A DNA stretch of 13,145 nt from Dehalococcoidia bacterium (lineage in GTDB: Bacteria > Chloroflexota > Dehalococcoidia > Dehalococcoidales > Fen-1064), in the NCBI GenBank assembly GCA_030691775.1, contig JAUYDN010000024.1:1-13145 (forward strand), in the 5' to 3' direction. A program made the position numbers and the translations under genes. The first letter of the stretch is position 1. Each line of letters starts with the position of its first letter. Positions 6,062-13,112 of the stretch are shown here, one piece after another. The notes under the pieces are model-generated. The model saw only the letters and a list, made by a program, of their open reading frames with translations, made no database searches and had not been told where the DNA came from.

Positions 6062-7522
6062 TTAGACCGGAGGTCTTTTCTTGTGCCAGTCCGTCACCTG
6101 CTGGTAGGCGTGGCTGATTTTGAACAGCGTTGGCTCGCTGAAAGGCTTGCCGATTATCTGCATCCCGATGGGTAGGCCGTTAGCGAACCCCGCCGGTATT
6201 GAGATTCCCGGTACCCCGGCGATATTGATGGGTAAAGTGCAGACATCGCTCAGGTACATCTGCAGGGGGTCGTCCGCTTTCTCCCCGATTTTGAAGGGGA
6301 CGGTGGGCGAGGTGGGCGTTACCAGGGCATCGTATTTTTCGAACGCAGCCTCGAACTCGCGCCGGATGAGCGTGCGTACCTTTTGCGCCTTGAGGTAGTA
6401 AGCGTCGTAGTAGCCGGCGGAAAGCGCGTAAGTGCCCAGCATAATCCTCCGCTTCACCTCCGCCCCGAAGCCGTATTGCCGGGTCTTTTCCATCGCCTCC
6501 CACATATTATCGGTCTCTTTGTAGGAGTAGCCGTATTTACTGCCATCGTAACGCGCCAGGTTAGCAGAGGCTTCGGAAGGGGCGATGATGTAGTAGACCG
6601 CCAGCGCGTGCGGCGTGTGCGGCAATGAGACCTCCCAATCAACCTGCGCCCCCAGCTCTTTAAGTTTCTTTATCGCCGCTTTGATGGCGCTATCGACTTC
6701 CACCTGCATCCCCTTGACGAAGTACTCCTTCGGGATGCCGATTTTCATGCCTTTGAGGTCGCCGGTCAGTCCGTGCGTATAGTCGGGTACAGGCTCAGGC
6801 ACGGAAGTGGAGTCGTTGGGGTCGTGCCCGGAGATGGCGTTCATCACGAGCGCGCAATCGAGTGCGTCTTTTGTAAACGGTCCAATCTGGTCCAGCGAGC
6901 TGGCGAAAGCCACCAGCCCGTAGCGGCTGACTCTGCCGTAGGTCGGCTTGAGACCGACGACATTGCAGAACCCAGCCGGCTGGCGGACGCTCCCACCCGT
7001 ATCCGAACCGAGCGCGTACAGCGCCTCACCGGCCGCCACACCTGCTGCTGAACCGCCACTGCTACCGCCGGGGACGCGCTCCAGGTCCCAGGGGTTATGG
7101 GTGGTGAACAGCGCGGAGTTCTCCGTAGACGAACCCATGGCAAACTCGTCCAGGTTCGTCTTACCGATGAGCACCATACCCGCGGCAGTCAGCTTTTCCA
7201 CGACGGTAGCATTATAAGGCGGGATGAACGTTTCCAGTATTTTGGAAGAGCAGGTGGTACGGATACCCTTTGTACACATGTTGTCCTTGATAAGGGCGGG
7301 AATGCCGGTCAGGGGTGTTACTTTGCCCTCCGCGATGCGCTTATCGGCTTCACGCGCCTGTTGTATGGCGGTCTCTTCGGTGAGGGTCACCATTGCACGG
7401 ACGCCGGGCTCTACTTTTTTTACGCGGGCGAGGCATGCCTGTGTCAGCTCCACGGAAGATAGTTTCTTCGTTGTGAGTAGCTCGTGCGCTTCGTGTATCG
7501 TCAAATTATAAAGGTCAGTCAC
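6062..7522 (-). CDS. gatA: Glutamyl-tRNA(Gln)/aspartyl-tRNA(Asn) amidotransferase subunit A
   Basis: GatA hydrolyses glutamine and passes ammonia to GatB for transamidation of misacylated Glu-tRNA(Gln) or Asp-tRNA(Asn). The amidase-signature core is complete: lysine in ALIKDN, GGSSGGSAAG with the cis-serine, and GSDTGGSVRQPA with the nucleophilic serine. I choose the GTG at 7522 (486 residues) over a TTG at 7543. It has AAGGAG seven bases upstream and numbers the triad K79, S154 and S178, exactly as in Staphylococcus GatA. This start overlaps the transporter's stop by 8 nt, so translation is probably coupled. gatC is two genes upstream in the same operon. gatB is not in the window. Confidence 0.95.
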   Translation of the reverse strand: MTDLYNLTIHEAHELLTTKKLSSVELTQACLARVKKVEPGVRAMVTLTEETAIQQAREADKRIAEGKVTPLTGIPALIKDNMCTKGIRTTCSSKILETFIPPYNATVVEKLTAAGMVLIGKTNLDEFAMGSSTENSALFTTHNPWDLERVPGGSSGGSAAGVAAGEALYALGSDTGGSVRQPAGFCNVVGLKPTYGRVSRYGLVAFASSLDQIGPFTKDALDCALVMNAISGHDPNDSTSVPEPVPDYTHGLTGDLKGMKIGIPKEYFVKGMQVEVDSAIKAAIKKLKELGAQVDWEVSLPHTPHALAVYYIIAPSEASANLARYDGSKYGYSYKETDNMWEAMEKTRQYGFGAEVKRRIMLGTYALSAGYYDAYYLKAQKVRTLIRREFEAAFEKYDALVTPTSPTVPFKIGEKADDPLQMYLSDVCTLPINIAGVPGISIPAGFANGLPIGMQIIGKPFSEPTLFKISHAYQQVTDWHKKRPPV

Positions 7523-8138
7523 TTCCAGACTCCTTCTCTCCAACCTCTGTCCAGCCTTCCCAGCCTTCGCGGAACAGGAAGACGGTGATAATTAGCCCGG
7601 CAATCGGGTCAGCCTGCCAGAACCCGAACAGGTAGTTAGCGCCCAGCCCGATGAGTAAAGCCACGGAAAGGAACCCGCAGGCGAGCGTCTCTTTGGAATC
7701 GGCGATGAGCGCCTTGCTATTTATCTGCTTACCCGTTTTGTACTTGAAATGCCACAGGACAGGCATACTGACGATAGATGCCGCGGCGATGATTATTCCC
7801 GGCAAGGATGCCTCAGACGCGTCCCCGGTCGCCAGCTTCCTTACCGCTTCGAAGGCAACGTACGCTCCGAGGACAAAGAAGGTGATAGCGATAAATCTCT
7901 GGGCACGCCGCTCGATTTTTTCTTCGGCTTCCTGCGACAGGTCCTGGTGTTTGCGCAACCGCCACAGCAATACGAATGCGGACATCGACTCGATAATGCT
8001 GTCCAGTCCGAAGCCAATCAGGGCGATACTGCCGGCAAGCGCACCGAAGAGGATGGAAAATACAGCTTCCAGCACATTATAAGCAATGGTAATGTACTCG
8101 AGGTAGAGACCTCTGCGGTAGAGCGTTTCCGTAGTCAT
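7515..8138 (-). CDS. Cation diffusion facilitator-like membrane transporter
   Basis: This is a 207-residue membrane protein with about six hydrophobic segments and no C-terminal cytoplasmic domain, shorter than typical zinc CDF exporters (about 300 residues). Likely metal-site segments are GLDSIIESMSA in the second helix and ADSKET near 144-149 in the fifth. Both match the CDF layout of paired polar residues in helices 2 and 5. FWQADPIAGL in the last segment also fits. The substrate is unknown, with zinc or another divalent metal likely. The ATG overlaps the gatC stop (TAATG) and the stop overlaps the gatA start by 8 nt. It is therefore locked between two subunits of one tRNA amidotransferase. 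The C-terminal tail is short and acidic. Confidence 0.82.
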   Translation of the reverse strand: MTTETLYRRGLYLEYITIAYNVLEAVFSILFGALAGSIALIGFGLDSIIESMSAFVLLWRLRKHQDLSQEAEEKIERRAQRFIAITFFVLGAYVAFEAVRKLATGDASEASLPGIIIAAASIVSMPVLWHFKYKTGKQINSKALIADSKETLACGFLSVALLIGLGANYLFGFWQADPIAGLIITVFLFREGWEGWTEVGEKESGSD

Positions 8139-8425
8139 TATTCCAGGACCGGGCGCAGTTTAAAGAAATCTTCTTCACGGGCAGGGGCGTTTGCCAGGAC
8201 CTCTTCCATGGGAAGGGATGGGTGGGGTACATCGTCACGCATTATATTCTGGAGGTTGATAGACTGGGCAGTAGGAGGAACGTTTGTAGTATCCACCTCT
8301 TTGAGTATTTCAAAGTTCTCCAGGATATTAGATATCTGCTCCCTGGCTTTTTCAATATCTTCTTCACTGAGTCCCAGCCGGTAAATCGTGGCAATATGGA
8401 TGACCTCTTCGCGGGATAGCTTCAT
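8138..8425 (-). CDS. gatC: Glutamyl-tRNA(Gln)/aspartyl-tRNA(Asn) amidotransferase subunit C
   Basis: GatC is a small subunit that wraps around GatA and stabilises the GatCAB complex. With the ATG at 8425 (GGAG seven bases upstream) it has 95 residues, the family's normal length. It opens with MKLSREEVIHIATIYRLGLS and ends with the family's typical LRDD-like (MRDDVPHP) and AREEDFFKLRPVLE segments. An in-frame ATG at 8455 would add ten hydrophobic residues and falls inside a palindrome (ATGCT-G-AGCAT, 8445-8455), so I reject it. That palindrome and nearby TATAAT/TATACT boxes may be part of the promoter. The stop overlaps the transporter start by one base. Confidence 0.92.
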   Translation of the reverse strand: MKLSREEVIHIATIYRLGLSEEDIEKAREQISNILENFEILKEVDTTNVPPTAQSINLQNIMRDDVPHPSLPMEEVLANAPAREEDFFKLRPVLE

Positions 8426-8533
8426 CGATACGCTCCAGATTATAATGCTGAGCATAGTATAACACTCTGCTTATCCCGCATTCCACACCAGTTGAGATAA
8501 CATAAAAAGAGCGCTAACGCTTCCCCCATTCTA

Positions 8534-8580
8534 TTGACAGTCGACATAATACCATTGTAGTATAATATCACTAATATTAT
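8534..8580 (+). promoter_or_regulatory. Promoter and candidate operator of the Rrf2-cysK-cysE operon
   Basis: TTGACA at 8534-8539 is followed by TAGTAT at 8558-8563 (18-base spacer) and a perfect TATAAT at 8561-8566 (21-base spacer). Either could be the -10 box. A perfect inverted repeat ATAATAT-CACTA-ATATTAT (8562-8580) overlaps the -10 and the likely start site. A second, weaker one (ATAC-N7-GTAT, 8549-8563) lies between the boxes. Rrf2 proteins bind such AT-rich dyads, so autoregulation by the next gene is likely. The Rrf2 ATG itself has only a weak ribosome site. Confidence 0.6.
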
Positions 8581-8600
8581 GATGTTTCGGGACAAAAAAT

Positions 8601-9044
8601 ATGAAACTTTCCACTAAAGGCAGGTATGCCGTCAGGGCGATGCTCGACCTTGCCATTCATTATGGTGAAGGACTGGTGCTATTAAAAAATGTGGCACGGC
8701 GCGAAGAAATCTCCGAACGGTACCTGGAACACCTGCTCCTGAACCTTAAAGCGGCCGGGTTAGTCAACAGCGTCCGCGGCGCTAAAGGAGGCTTTTCCCT
8801 TGCCCGTCCACCGTCTGAAATCAAGCTCGGCGATATTGTACGCGTTTGTGAGGGACAGCTTTCTGTGGTCGAGTGTGTCACCGACCCGGAAGCGTGTGCA
8901 CGGAGTCCGCGGTGCGCTACCCGCGACCTGTGGGCAGAATTGAAATACGCAATAGACGGCGTGCTGGAATCCCTGACATTGCAGGACCTGGTGGAACGGC
9001 AACGCAAAAAAGAGCAGGTCTCCACTGCGATGTACAATATCTAA
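8601..9044 (+). CDS. Rrf2 family transcriptional regulator (IscR/CymR-like)
   Basis: This 147-residue regulator begins with the family's MKLSTKGRYAVRAMLDLA and has a winged helix-turn-helix (about 1-65) containing ISERYLEHLLLNL and RGAKGGFSLARPP. The three cysteines C92, C99 and C105 lie where IscR-type members bind a [2Fe-2S] cluster (C92, C98 and C104 in E. coli IscR). An Fe-S sensor is therefore plausible, although CymR-type members that sense cysteine synthase are the alternative. The gene opens an operon with cysK (57-nt gap) and cysE. The arrangement suggests control of cysteine synthesis by sulfur, cysteine or Fe-S status. If CymR-like, its partner could be the CysK encoded next door. 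Confidence 0.9.
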   Translation: MKLSTKGRYAVRAMLDLAIHYGEGLVLLKNVARREEISERYLEHLLLNLKAAGLVNSVRGAKGGFSLARPPSEIKLGDIVRVCEGQLSVVECVTDPEACARSPRCATRDLWAELKYAIDGVLESLTLQDLVERQRKKEQVSTAMYNI

Positions 9045-9101
9045 CCGGAGCGTCTTTCCTTCCGGGCGAAATACTAACATTATAGGAAGAGGAGTGCAAT
9101 A

Positions 9102-10028
9102 ATGTCCAGGATTGCCAATGACGTGACAGAGATTATCGGGAACACACCACTGGTCAGGCTCAACAAAATTACCCAGGGGGCGCGTGCGGAGGTTGTTGCC
9201 AAGCTGGAGTTCTACAACCCGTGCAGTAGTGTCAAGGACCGTATCGGCGTGGCAATGATAGATGCCGGCATCAGGGACGGTAAAATCAAAAAAGATACCG
9301 TCATCATCGAGCCGACGAGCGGCAACACCGGTATCGCGCTGGCATTTGTTTGTGCCGCTAAAGGATTGAAGCTGGTAATAACTATGCCGGAGACCTTCTC
9401 GTTGGAACGTCGGGCTCTGCTCAGCTATTTTGGCGCCACAGTGATTCTTACCCCCGGGAAAGACGGCATGCCGGGTGCGGTAAAAAAAGCCGAGGAGTTG
9501 ATTGCCAGCACTCCCAACTCCTTTATGCCCCAGCAGTTTGCTAACCCGGCGAATCCGGAAATTCACCGCAAGACCACCGCCGAAGAAATCTGGCGCGATA
9601 CGGACGGCAAGGTGGATTTCCTGGTGGCGGGGGTGGGGACGGGTGGTACTATTACCGGCGTGGCGGAGGTTATCAAGCCGCGTAAACCTGGCTTTAAAGC
9701 AATTGCCGTGGAGCCTGTGACATCTCCGGTGCTATCCGGTGGTCCCCGCGGACCTCACAAGATTCAGGGTATCGGCGCGGGCTTTGTACCTGATGTCATG
9801 AGATTGGACCTCGTTGACGAGATTATCAAGGTCACGGACGAAGACGCCAAAGAGACCGCCCGCCAGCTGGCAAAACAGGAAGGCCTGCTTACGGGCATTT
9901 CTTCCGGGGCGGCTACCTGGGCGGCGCTTCAGGTGGCAAAGCGTCGGGAAAACCAGGGCAAACTCATCGTCGTGATTATTCCGGATACCGGCGAGCGCTA
10001 TTTGAGTAGCTGGCTTTTCCAGGACTGA
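9102..10028 (+). CDS. cysK: Cysteine synthase A (O-acetylserine sulfhydrylase)
   Basis: This PLP enzyme joins O-acetylserine and sulfide to give cysteine and acetate in the cytoplasm. It has 308 residues, the normal CysK length. Visible features are IIGNTPLVRLN (11-21), the PLP lysine K45 in NPCSSVKDR, the substrate loop EPTSGNTGIAL (70-80), the phosphate-binding GVGTGGTITG and TGISSGAA near the C-terminus. An AGAGGAG site precedes the ATG by seven bases. It lies between an Rrf2 regulator and cysE, which makes its substrate. CysK and CysE form the cysteine synthase complex in many bacteria. CysM or cystathionine synthase is less likely given the neighbour and the motifs. Confidence 0.95.
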   Translation: MSRIANDVTEIIGNTPLVRLNKITQGARAEVVAKLEFYNPCSSVKDRIGVAMIDAGIRDGKIKKDTVIIEPTSGNTGIALAFVCAAKGLKLVITMPETFSLERRALLSYFGATVILTPGKDGMPGAVKKAEELIASTPNSFMPQQFANPANPEIHRKTTAEEIWRDTDGKVDFLVAGVGTGGTITGVAEVIKPRKPGFKAIAVEPVTSPVLSGGPRGPHKIQGIGAGFVPDVMRLDLVDEIIKVTDEDAKETARQLAKQEGLLTGISSGAATWAALQVAKRRENQGKLIVVIIPDTGERYLSSWLFQD

Positions 10029-10054
10029 CCCCGAGTACGAAAGAAAGGTAACAT

Positions 10055-10741
10055 ATGTTCAGTACGCTCCGGGAAGATATCAAAACAATATTTGACCGTG
10101 ACCCGGCAGCAAGAAGCCTGCTGGAGGTATTGCTCTGCTACCCCGGCTTGCATGCCCTCTGGGACCACCGCATTGCCCGCTTTTTCTGGACGCACCGACT
10201 GAAGCTCATCGGGCGTATGGTTTCCCACTGTAGTCGTTTCTACACCGGCATTGAAATCCACCCGGGTGCGAAAATCGGCAGGCGTTTCTTTATCGACCAC
10301 GGGATGGGAGTGGTTATCGGTGAGACGGCCGAAATCGGCGATGACGTCCTGATGTACCAGGGTGTGGTCCTGGGCGGTACCAGCCTCGAAAAGCATAAAC
10401 GCCATCCGACCATCGGCAACCGGGTCGTCATCGGCGCGGCGGCGATTGTTCTCGGCCCTATCACGGTCGGCGACTGCGCCCGTATCGGCGCAAATTCCGT
10501 CGTCGTTAACTCCGTGCCTCCGGATGCGACGGTAGTTGGCATCCCCGGTAAAGTGGTGGATGATAAACGTGAGACGGTGTTCAATCTTGAGCACGGCAAA
10601 CTGCCCGACCCGGTGACGGACCAGCTCCGCATCATCTATGACCGCCAGCGGCGTCTCGAAGACCGCATCCGGGAGCTGGAGCAGATGCTCAAGGTGGAAG
10701 TGACTTCTACGCCTGGTTCCGCCGACGACTGGACTGTGTAG
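10055..10741 (+). CDS. cysE: Serine O-acetyltransferase
   Basis: CysE transfers acetyl from acetyl-CoA to serine and is the first step of cysteine synthesis. This is the short form (228 residues) common in Gram-positives and Chloroflexi. A helical N-terminal domain (1-60) precedes a left-handed beta-helix of hexapeptide repeats (about 65-190). The active-site segment reads EIHPGAKIGRRFFIDHGMGVVIGE, with catalytic His82 in IDHG and Glu67 in place of the aspartate of the E. coli enzyme. GGTSLEKHKRHPTIG is the CoA-side loop. A charged coil (about 205-220) follows, then a tail ending in DDWTV. CysE tails ending in isoleucine insert in CysK. This one ends in valine, so the complex may be weaker or differ. 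The gap after cysK is 26 nt. Confidence 0.95.
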   Translation: MFSTLREDIKTIFDRDPAARSLLEVLLCYPGLHALWDHRIARFFWTHRLKLIGRMVSHCSRFYTGIEIHPGAKIGRRFFIDHGMGVVIGETAEIGDDVLMYQGVVLGGTSLEKHKRHPTIGNRVVIGAAAIVLGPITVGDCARIGANSVVVNSVPPDATVVGIPGKVVDDKRETVFNLEHGKLPDPVTDQLRIIYDRQRRLEDRIRELEQMLKVEVTSTPGSADDWTV

Positions 10742-10856
10742 CTGACTGCATCTTCTGTTACAATTACTAGTGGAGTATAAAACCTTTTGCATATGTTGGA
10801 AGGGTTGCGCGCGATTTCTCTTCCTTCTGGATTGATAAGCAAATCTACATAAAGCC

Positions 10857-10933
10857 TCTCCCTTTTGTAAAGAGCTTGCCCCGTATGAGCGACGTCATCG
10901 CCATCCCGATACAGTCGGGACTTGATACGGGGG
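10857..10933 (+). repeat. Nested palindromic repeat (repeat within a repeat)
   Basis: The first 29 bases match 5941-5968 apart from one indel. There the stem is GCCCCGTA-C-AAG-ATACGGGG with a tiny loop. Here the two arms, CCCCGTAT (10879-10886) and ATACGGGG (10925-10932), are separated by 38 bases that contain their own hairpin, TCCCGA-TACAG-TCGGGA (10904-10920). This looks like one palindromic unit inserted in the loop of another. It is gene-free. The rest of 10742-10856 shows nothing I can name. Confidence 0.6.
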
Positions 10934-10994
10934 TTCACCCTGAATAAGAATTCACCTTGAAGGGAGACTAAGTGGGTTTTAAAACCCCATTAAG

Positions 10995-11166
10995 AGGCTG
11001 TCAGAAAATTGCCTGGATTGTCGGGTCAAGCCCGACAATGACAAAGAGGAATGTTGGATTCCAGCAACAGCTGGAATCCAACATCCACAAAACTGTCATA
11101 CCAGCGGAGGCTGGTATCCAGAGAAGAACAACGCTCTATGATAGTAAAAAGATTTTCAGACAACCT
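10995..11166. mobile_element. TIR-bounded element with three perfect hairpins (MITE-like)
   Basis: AGGCTGTCAGAAAAT (10995-11009) and, inverted, AGGTTGTCTGAAAAT (11152-11166) form 15-bp terminal inverted repeats with two mismatches around 172 bp of non-coding DNA. Inside, in series, are three perfect stems: ATTGTCGGG/CCCGACAAT with a 5-base loop (11017-11039), a 15-bp stem with loop AACA (11051-11084), and ATACCAGC/GCTGGTAT with loop GGAG (11098-11117). No target duplication is evident. Reading frames here translate to the well-known repeat-derived VIPAEAGIQ type peptide and are not genes. The element could be a MITE that has gathered REP-like units. Confidence 0.6.
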
Positions 11167-11239
11167 GAACACTCGCCGGAACGCCTATCTTCCCGTGCGC
11201 TGCCTATTAAAGCTAATTAATGCTTCGGATGATTGACTC

Positions 11240-11983
11240 ATGAAACAGCCCGGTTTCGAGCCACGCCTCTACCGCGCCTGGAGTAAAGACACCGACCTTG
11301 TTTCTTTTACCGTAGTGGTGAAGGAGACCGACCTGTACATCCGCGCGCGGCGGAACCTCCGCAAAAAAGCACTGGATGAAGTACTGAAACAGCGCAAATT
11401 GCTGGAAGGCTACATCGCCCGCCACCCCGGCTTTCTCACCGCCCTCGAACCGTTTCCGGTTGACTCAGACGCCCCGCTCATTGTCCGGGAAATGGCAATC
11501 GCTTCGACAAAAGCCGGCGTGGGTCCCATGGCGGCAGTGGCAGGCGCAATCGCCGAGTTTGTGGGCAAAGAGCTGTTGCATTACACCACGGAAGTAATTG
11601 TGGAGAACGGCGGCGATATCTTCCTCAAACACGAAAAACCCCGTTTGATTGGCGTTTTTGCCGGCACTTCTCCGTATTCCGGTAAGCTGGCTCTCAAGAT
11701 TGAGCCGGAGGAAACCCCGTTAGGCGTGTGCACGTCTTCCGGCACTGTCGGGCATTCCCTCAGCTTTGGCAAGGCAGACGCGGCGATTGTCCTTTCACCA
11801 TCAGCGGCACTAGCCGATGCGGCGGCAACCGCTGTCGGCAACCTTGTCCAGACAGCGGATGATATGCAAAAAGCCATCGAGTTCGTAAAAGGGGTGGAGG
11901 GGCTGACCGGGATTGCTATTATCGTGGGTGATAAGATGGCGGTGTGGGGGAAAATCAACCTGGTGAGACGGGAGACGCCGTGA
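11240..11983 (+). CDS. UPF0280 family protein (ApbE-like superfamily)
   Basis: This is a 247-residue cytoplasmic protein with no signal peptide. Motifs resemble the ApbE flavin transferase fold: VGPMAAVAGAIAEFVG (94-109), ENGGDIFL (122-129), GVCTSSGTVGHSLSFGKAD (162-180) and LADAAATAVGN (191-201). C164 is its only cysteine. ApbE proper attaches FMN to proteins. The UPF0280 group (COG2122) lacks the lipoprotein leader, and in Methanosarcina acetivorans it is linked to sulfide assimilation. Its biochemical activity is not settled. The ATG has only a weak ribosome site. The gene ends inside the start of mnmA (4-nt overlap, GTGA), so the two are translated together. Upstream are about 500 bp without a gene, so it probably has its own promoter, which I could not place. 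Confidence 0.85.
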   Translation: MKQPGFEPRLYRAWSKDTDLVSFTVVVKETDLYIRARRNLRKKALDEVLKQRKLLEGYIARHPGFLTALEPFPVDSDAPLIVREMAIASTKAGVGPMAAVAGAIAEFVGKELLHYTTEVIVENGGDIFLKHEKPRLIGVFAGTSPYSGKLALKIEPEETPLGVCTSSGTVGHSLSFGKADAAIVLSPSAALADAAATAVGNLVQTADDMQKAIEFVKGVEGLTGIAIIVGDKMAVWGKINLVRRETP

Positions 11984-13068
11984 AGATTGCAGTGGGGATG
12001 AGTGGCGGGGTGGACTCCTCCGTGACGGCGGTGCTCCTCAAGCAAGCCGGGCATGATGTCATCGGCGTGACGATGAAAATCTGGTCGGGAGAAGCTATAC
12101 CTGTCTCCGGTCGGCATGGTTGCTATGGTCCCGGAGATGCGGAAGATATTGCCGATGCTGTGAGAGTCGCACGTGCCCTGGGTATTCCCCACCATGTCAT
12201 CGACCTGACACAAGAATACCGCCACGATGTCCTCGATTATTTTTGTGACCAGTACCTCTCCGGCAGGACGCCCAATCCGTGTGTAAGGTGCAACCGGCTG
12301 ATTAAATTCGGTACTTTAATTCAAAAGGCGCGGGAAAACGGCATCGAGTTCGATTGCTTTGCCACGGGGCACTACGCACGTGTCGGGTATGACGCAAACG
12401 CGGGGCGTTACCTGCTCAGGAAAGCGAAGGACTTGAAAAAAGACCAGTCGTACTTTCTTTCTGCGCTGTCCCAGGAACAGCTGGCGCTGGCGATGTTTCC
12501 GCTGGGTGATTATACCAAGGATGAGGTGCGGCAACTGGCGCAGAACTTCCGGCTGGAGGTGGCAGAGAAGCCGGAGAGCCAGGATTTTGCCGAGGGCGGG
12601 CACCTGTCACTACTCGCCGGAAAATCGGCGCCGGGACCAATAACGGATAAACAGGGAAATGTGCTCGGCAGGCACCGCGGCATCCAGTATTATACCATCG
12701 GACAGCGTAAGGGTCTCGGAGTTGCATCGGAGAAGCGGTTATACGTGGTCGGTATCGATGCGGAAACGAATACGGTGATTGTCGGTGAGCAGGCGGATGT
12801 TTACGGTACAGAGTTCACGGTTTCCGATGTGAACTGGATTGCCGTAAAGGGAATCGCGGAACCGCTGACGGCACAGGTGAGAATCCGCTACCGCCACCAG
12901 GAAGCAGATGCTACTGTTATACCGCTGTCGGGGAGCCGGGTTCATGTTAGATTCGAGACTCCACAGATGGCAATCACGCCGGGCCAGGCGGCGGTGTTTT
13001 ATAATGGCGATGTGGTGGTTGGGGGTGGTACTATTGAAGAAACTGGTAAAATAACCAGGCAAGAATAA
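11980..13068 (+). CDS. mnmA: tRNA-specific 2-thiouridylase MnmA, lacking the second catalytic cysteine
   Basis: MnmA installs sulfur at position 2 of wobble uridine 34 in Lys, Glu and Gln tRNAs. With the GTG at 11980 (GGGAG five bases upstream, overlapping the previous stop) it has 362 residues, the usual length. The PP-loop SGGVDSS (8-14) activates the tRNA with ATP. NPCVRCNRLIKF carries C101 and C104, and C104 aligns with E. coli C102. FATGHYAR, KDQSYFL, YYTIGQRKGLG and TPGQAAVFYNG follow. The striking point is ESQDFAEGG (199-207). Relatives have ESQ(E/D)IC here, and the cysteine that carries the persulfide (E. coli C199) is Ala204. Other cysteines are C48, C89 and C126. The upstream in-frame GTG at 11944 is rejected because it lacks a ribosome site and gives an atypical N-terminus. 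Confidence 0.92.
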   Translation: MKIAVGMSGGVDSSVTAVLLKQAGHDVIGVTMKIWSGEAIPVSGRHGCYGPGDAEDIADAVRVARALGIPHHVIDLTQEYRHDVLDYFCDQYLSGRTPNPCVRCNRLIKFGTLIQKARENGIEFDCFATGHYARVGYDANAGRYLLRKAKDLKKDQSYFLSALSQEQLALAMFPLGDYTKDEVRQLAQNFRLEVAEKPESQDFAEGGHLSLLAGKSAPGPITDKQGNVLGRHRGIQYYTIGQRKGLGVASEKRLYVVGIDAETNTVIVGEQADVYGTEFTVSDVNWIAVKGIAEPLTAQVRIRYRHQEADATVIPLSGSRVHVRFETPQMAITPGQAAVFYNGDVVVGGGTIEETGKITRQE

Positions 13069-13094
13069 GTCAAATCTCAAAGGTCAAAAGCATG

Positions 13095-13112
13095 CCCTCG
13101 CGAAGGCGAGGG
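13095..13112. terminator. Hairpin after mnmA, possible terminator
   Basis: A perfect 7-bp GC-rich stem CCCTCGC-GAAG-GCGAGGG begins 27 bases after the mnmA stop. It is followed by TCAAAACC, not a T-run, so it could be a terminator of the non-classical kind, a 3' stabiliser or another intergenic palindrome. The short AAGTCAAA/GGTCAAAA motifs around it also occur upstream of purM near 2355-2375. Confidence 0.35.

Noticed and set aside
8760..9566. 268-codon minus-strand frame over the Rrf2 and cysK genes
   Set aside because: Both strands were considered. The plus-strand genes match known families fully, and this frame matches nothing.
9998..10792. 264-codon minus-strand frame over cysE
   Set aside because: It is antisense to a complete serine acetyltransferase with catalytic residues, and is a by-product of codon bias.
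10972..11236. Frames encoding a VIPAEAGIQ-type peptide
   Set aside because: This peptide is the common false translation of an interspersed bacterial palindrome. The DNA is a TIR-bounded hairpin element.
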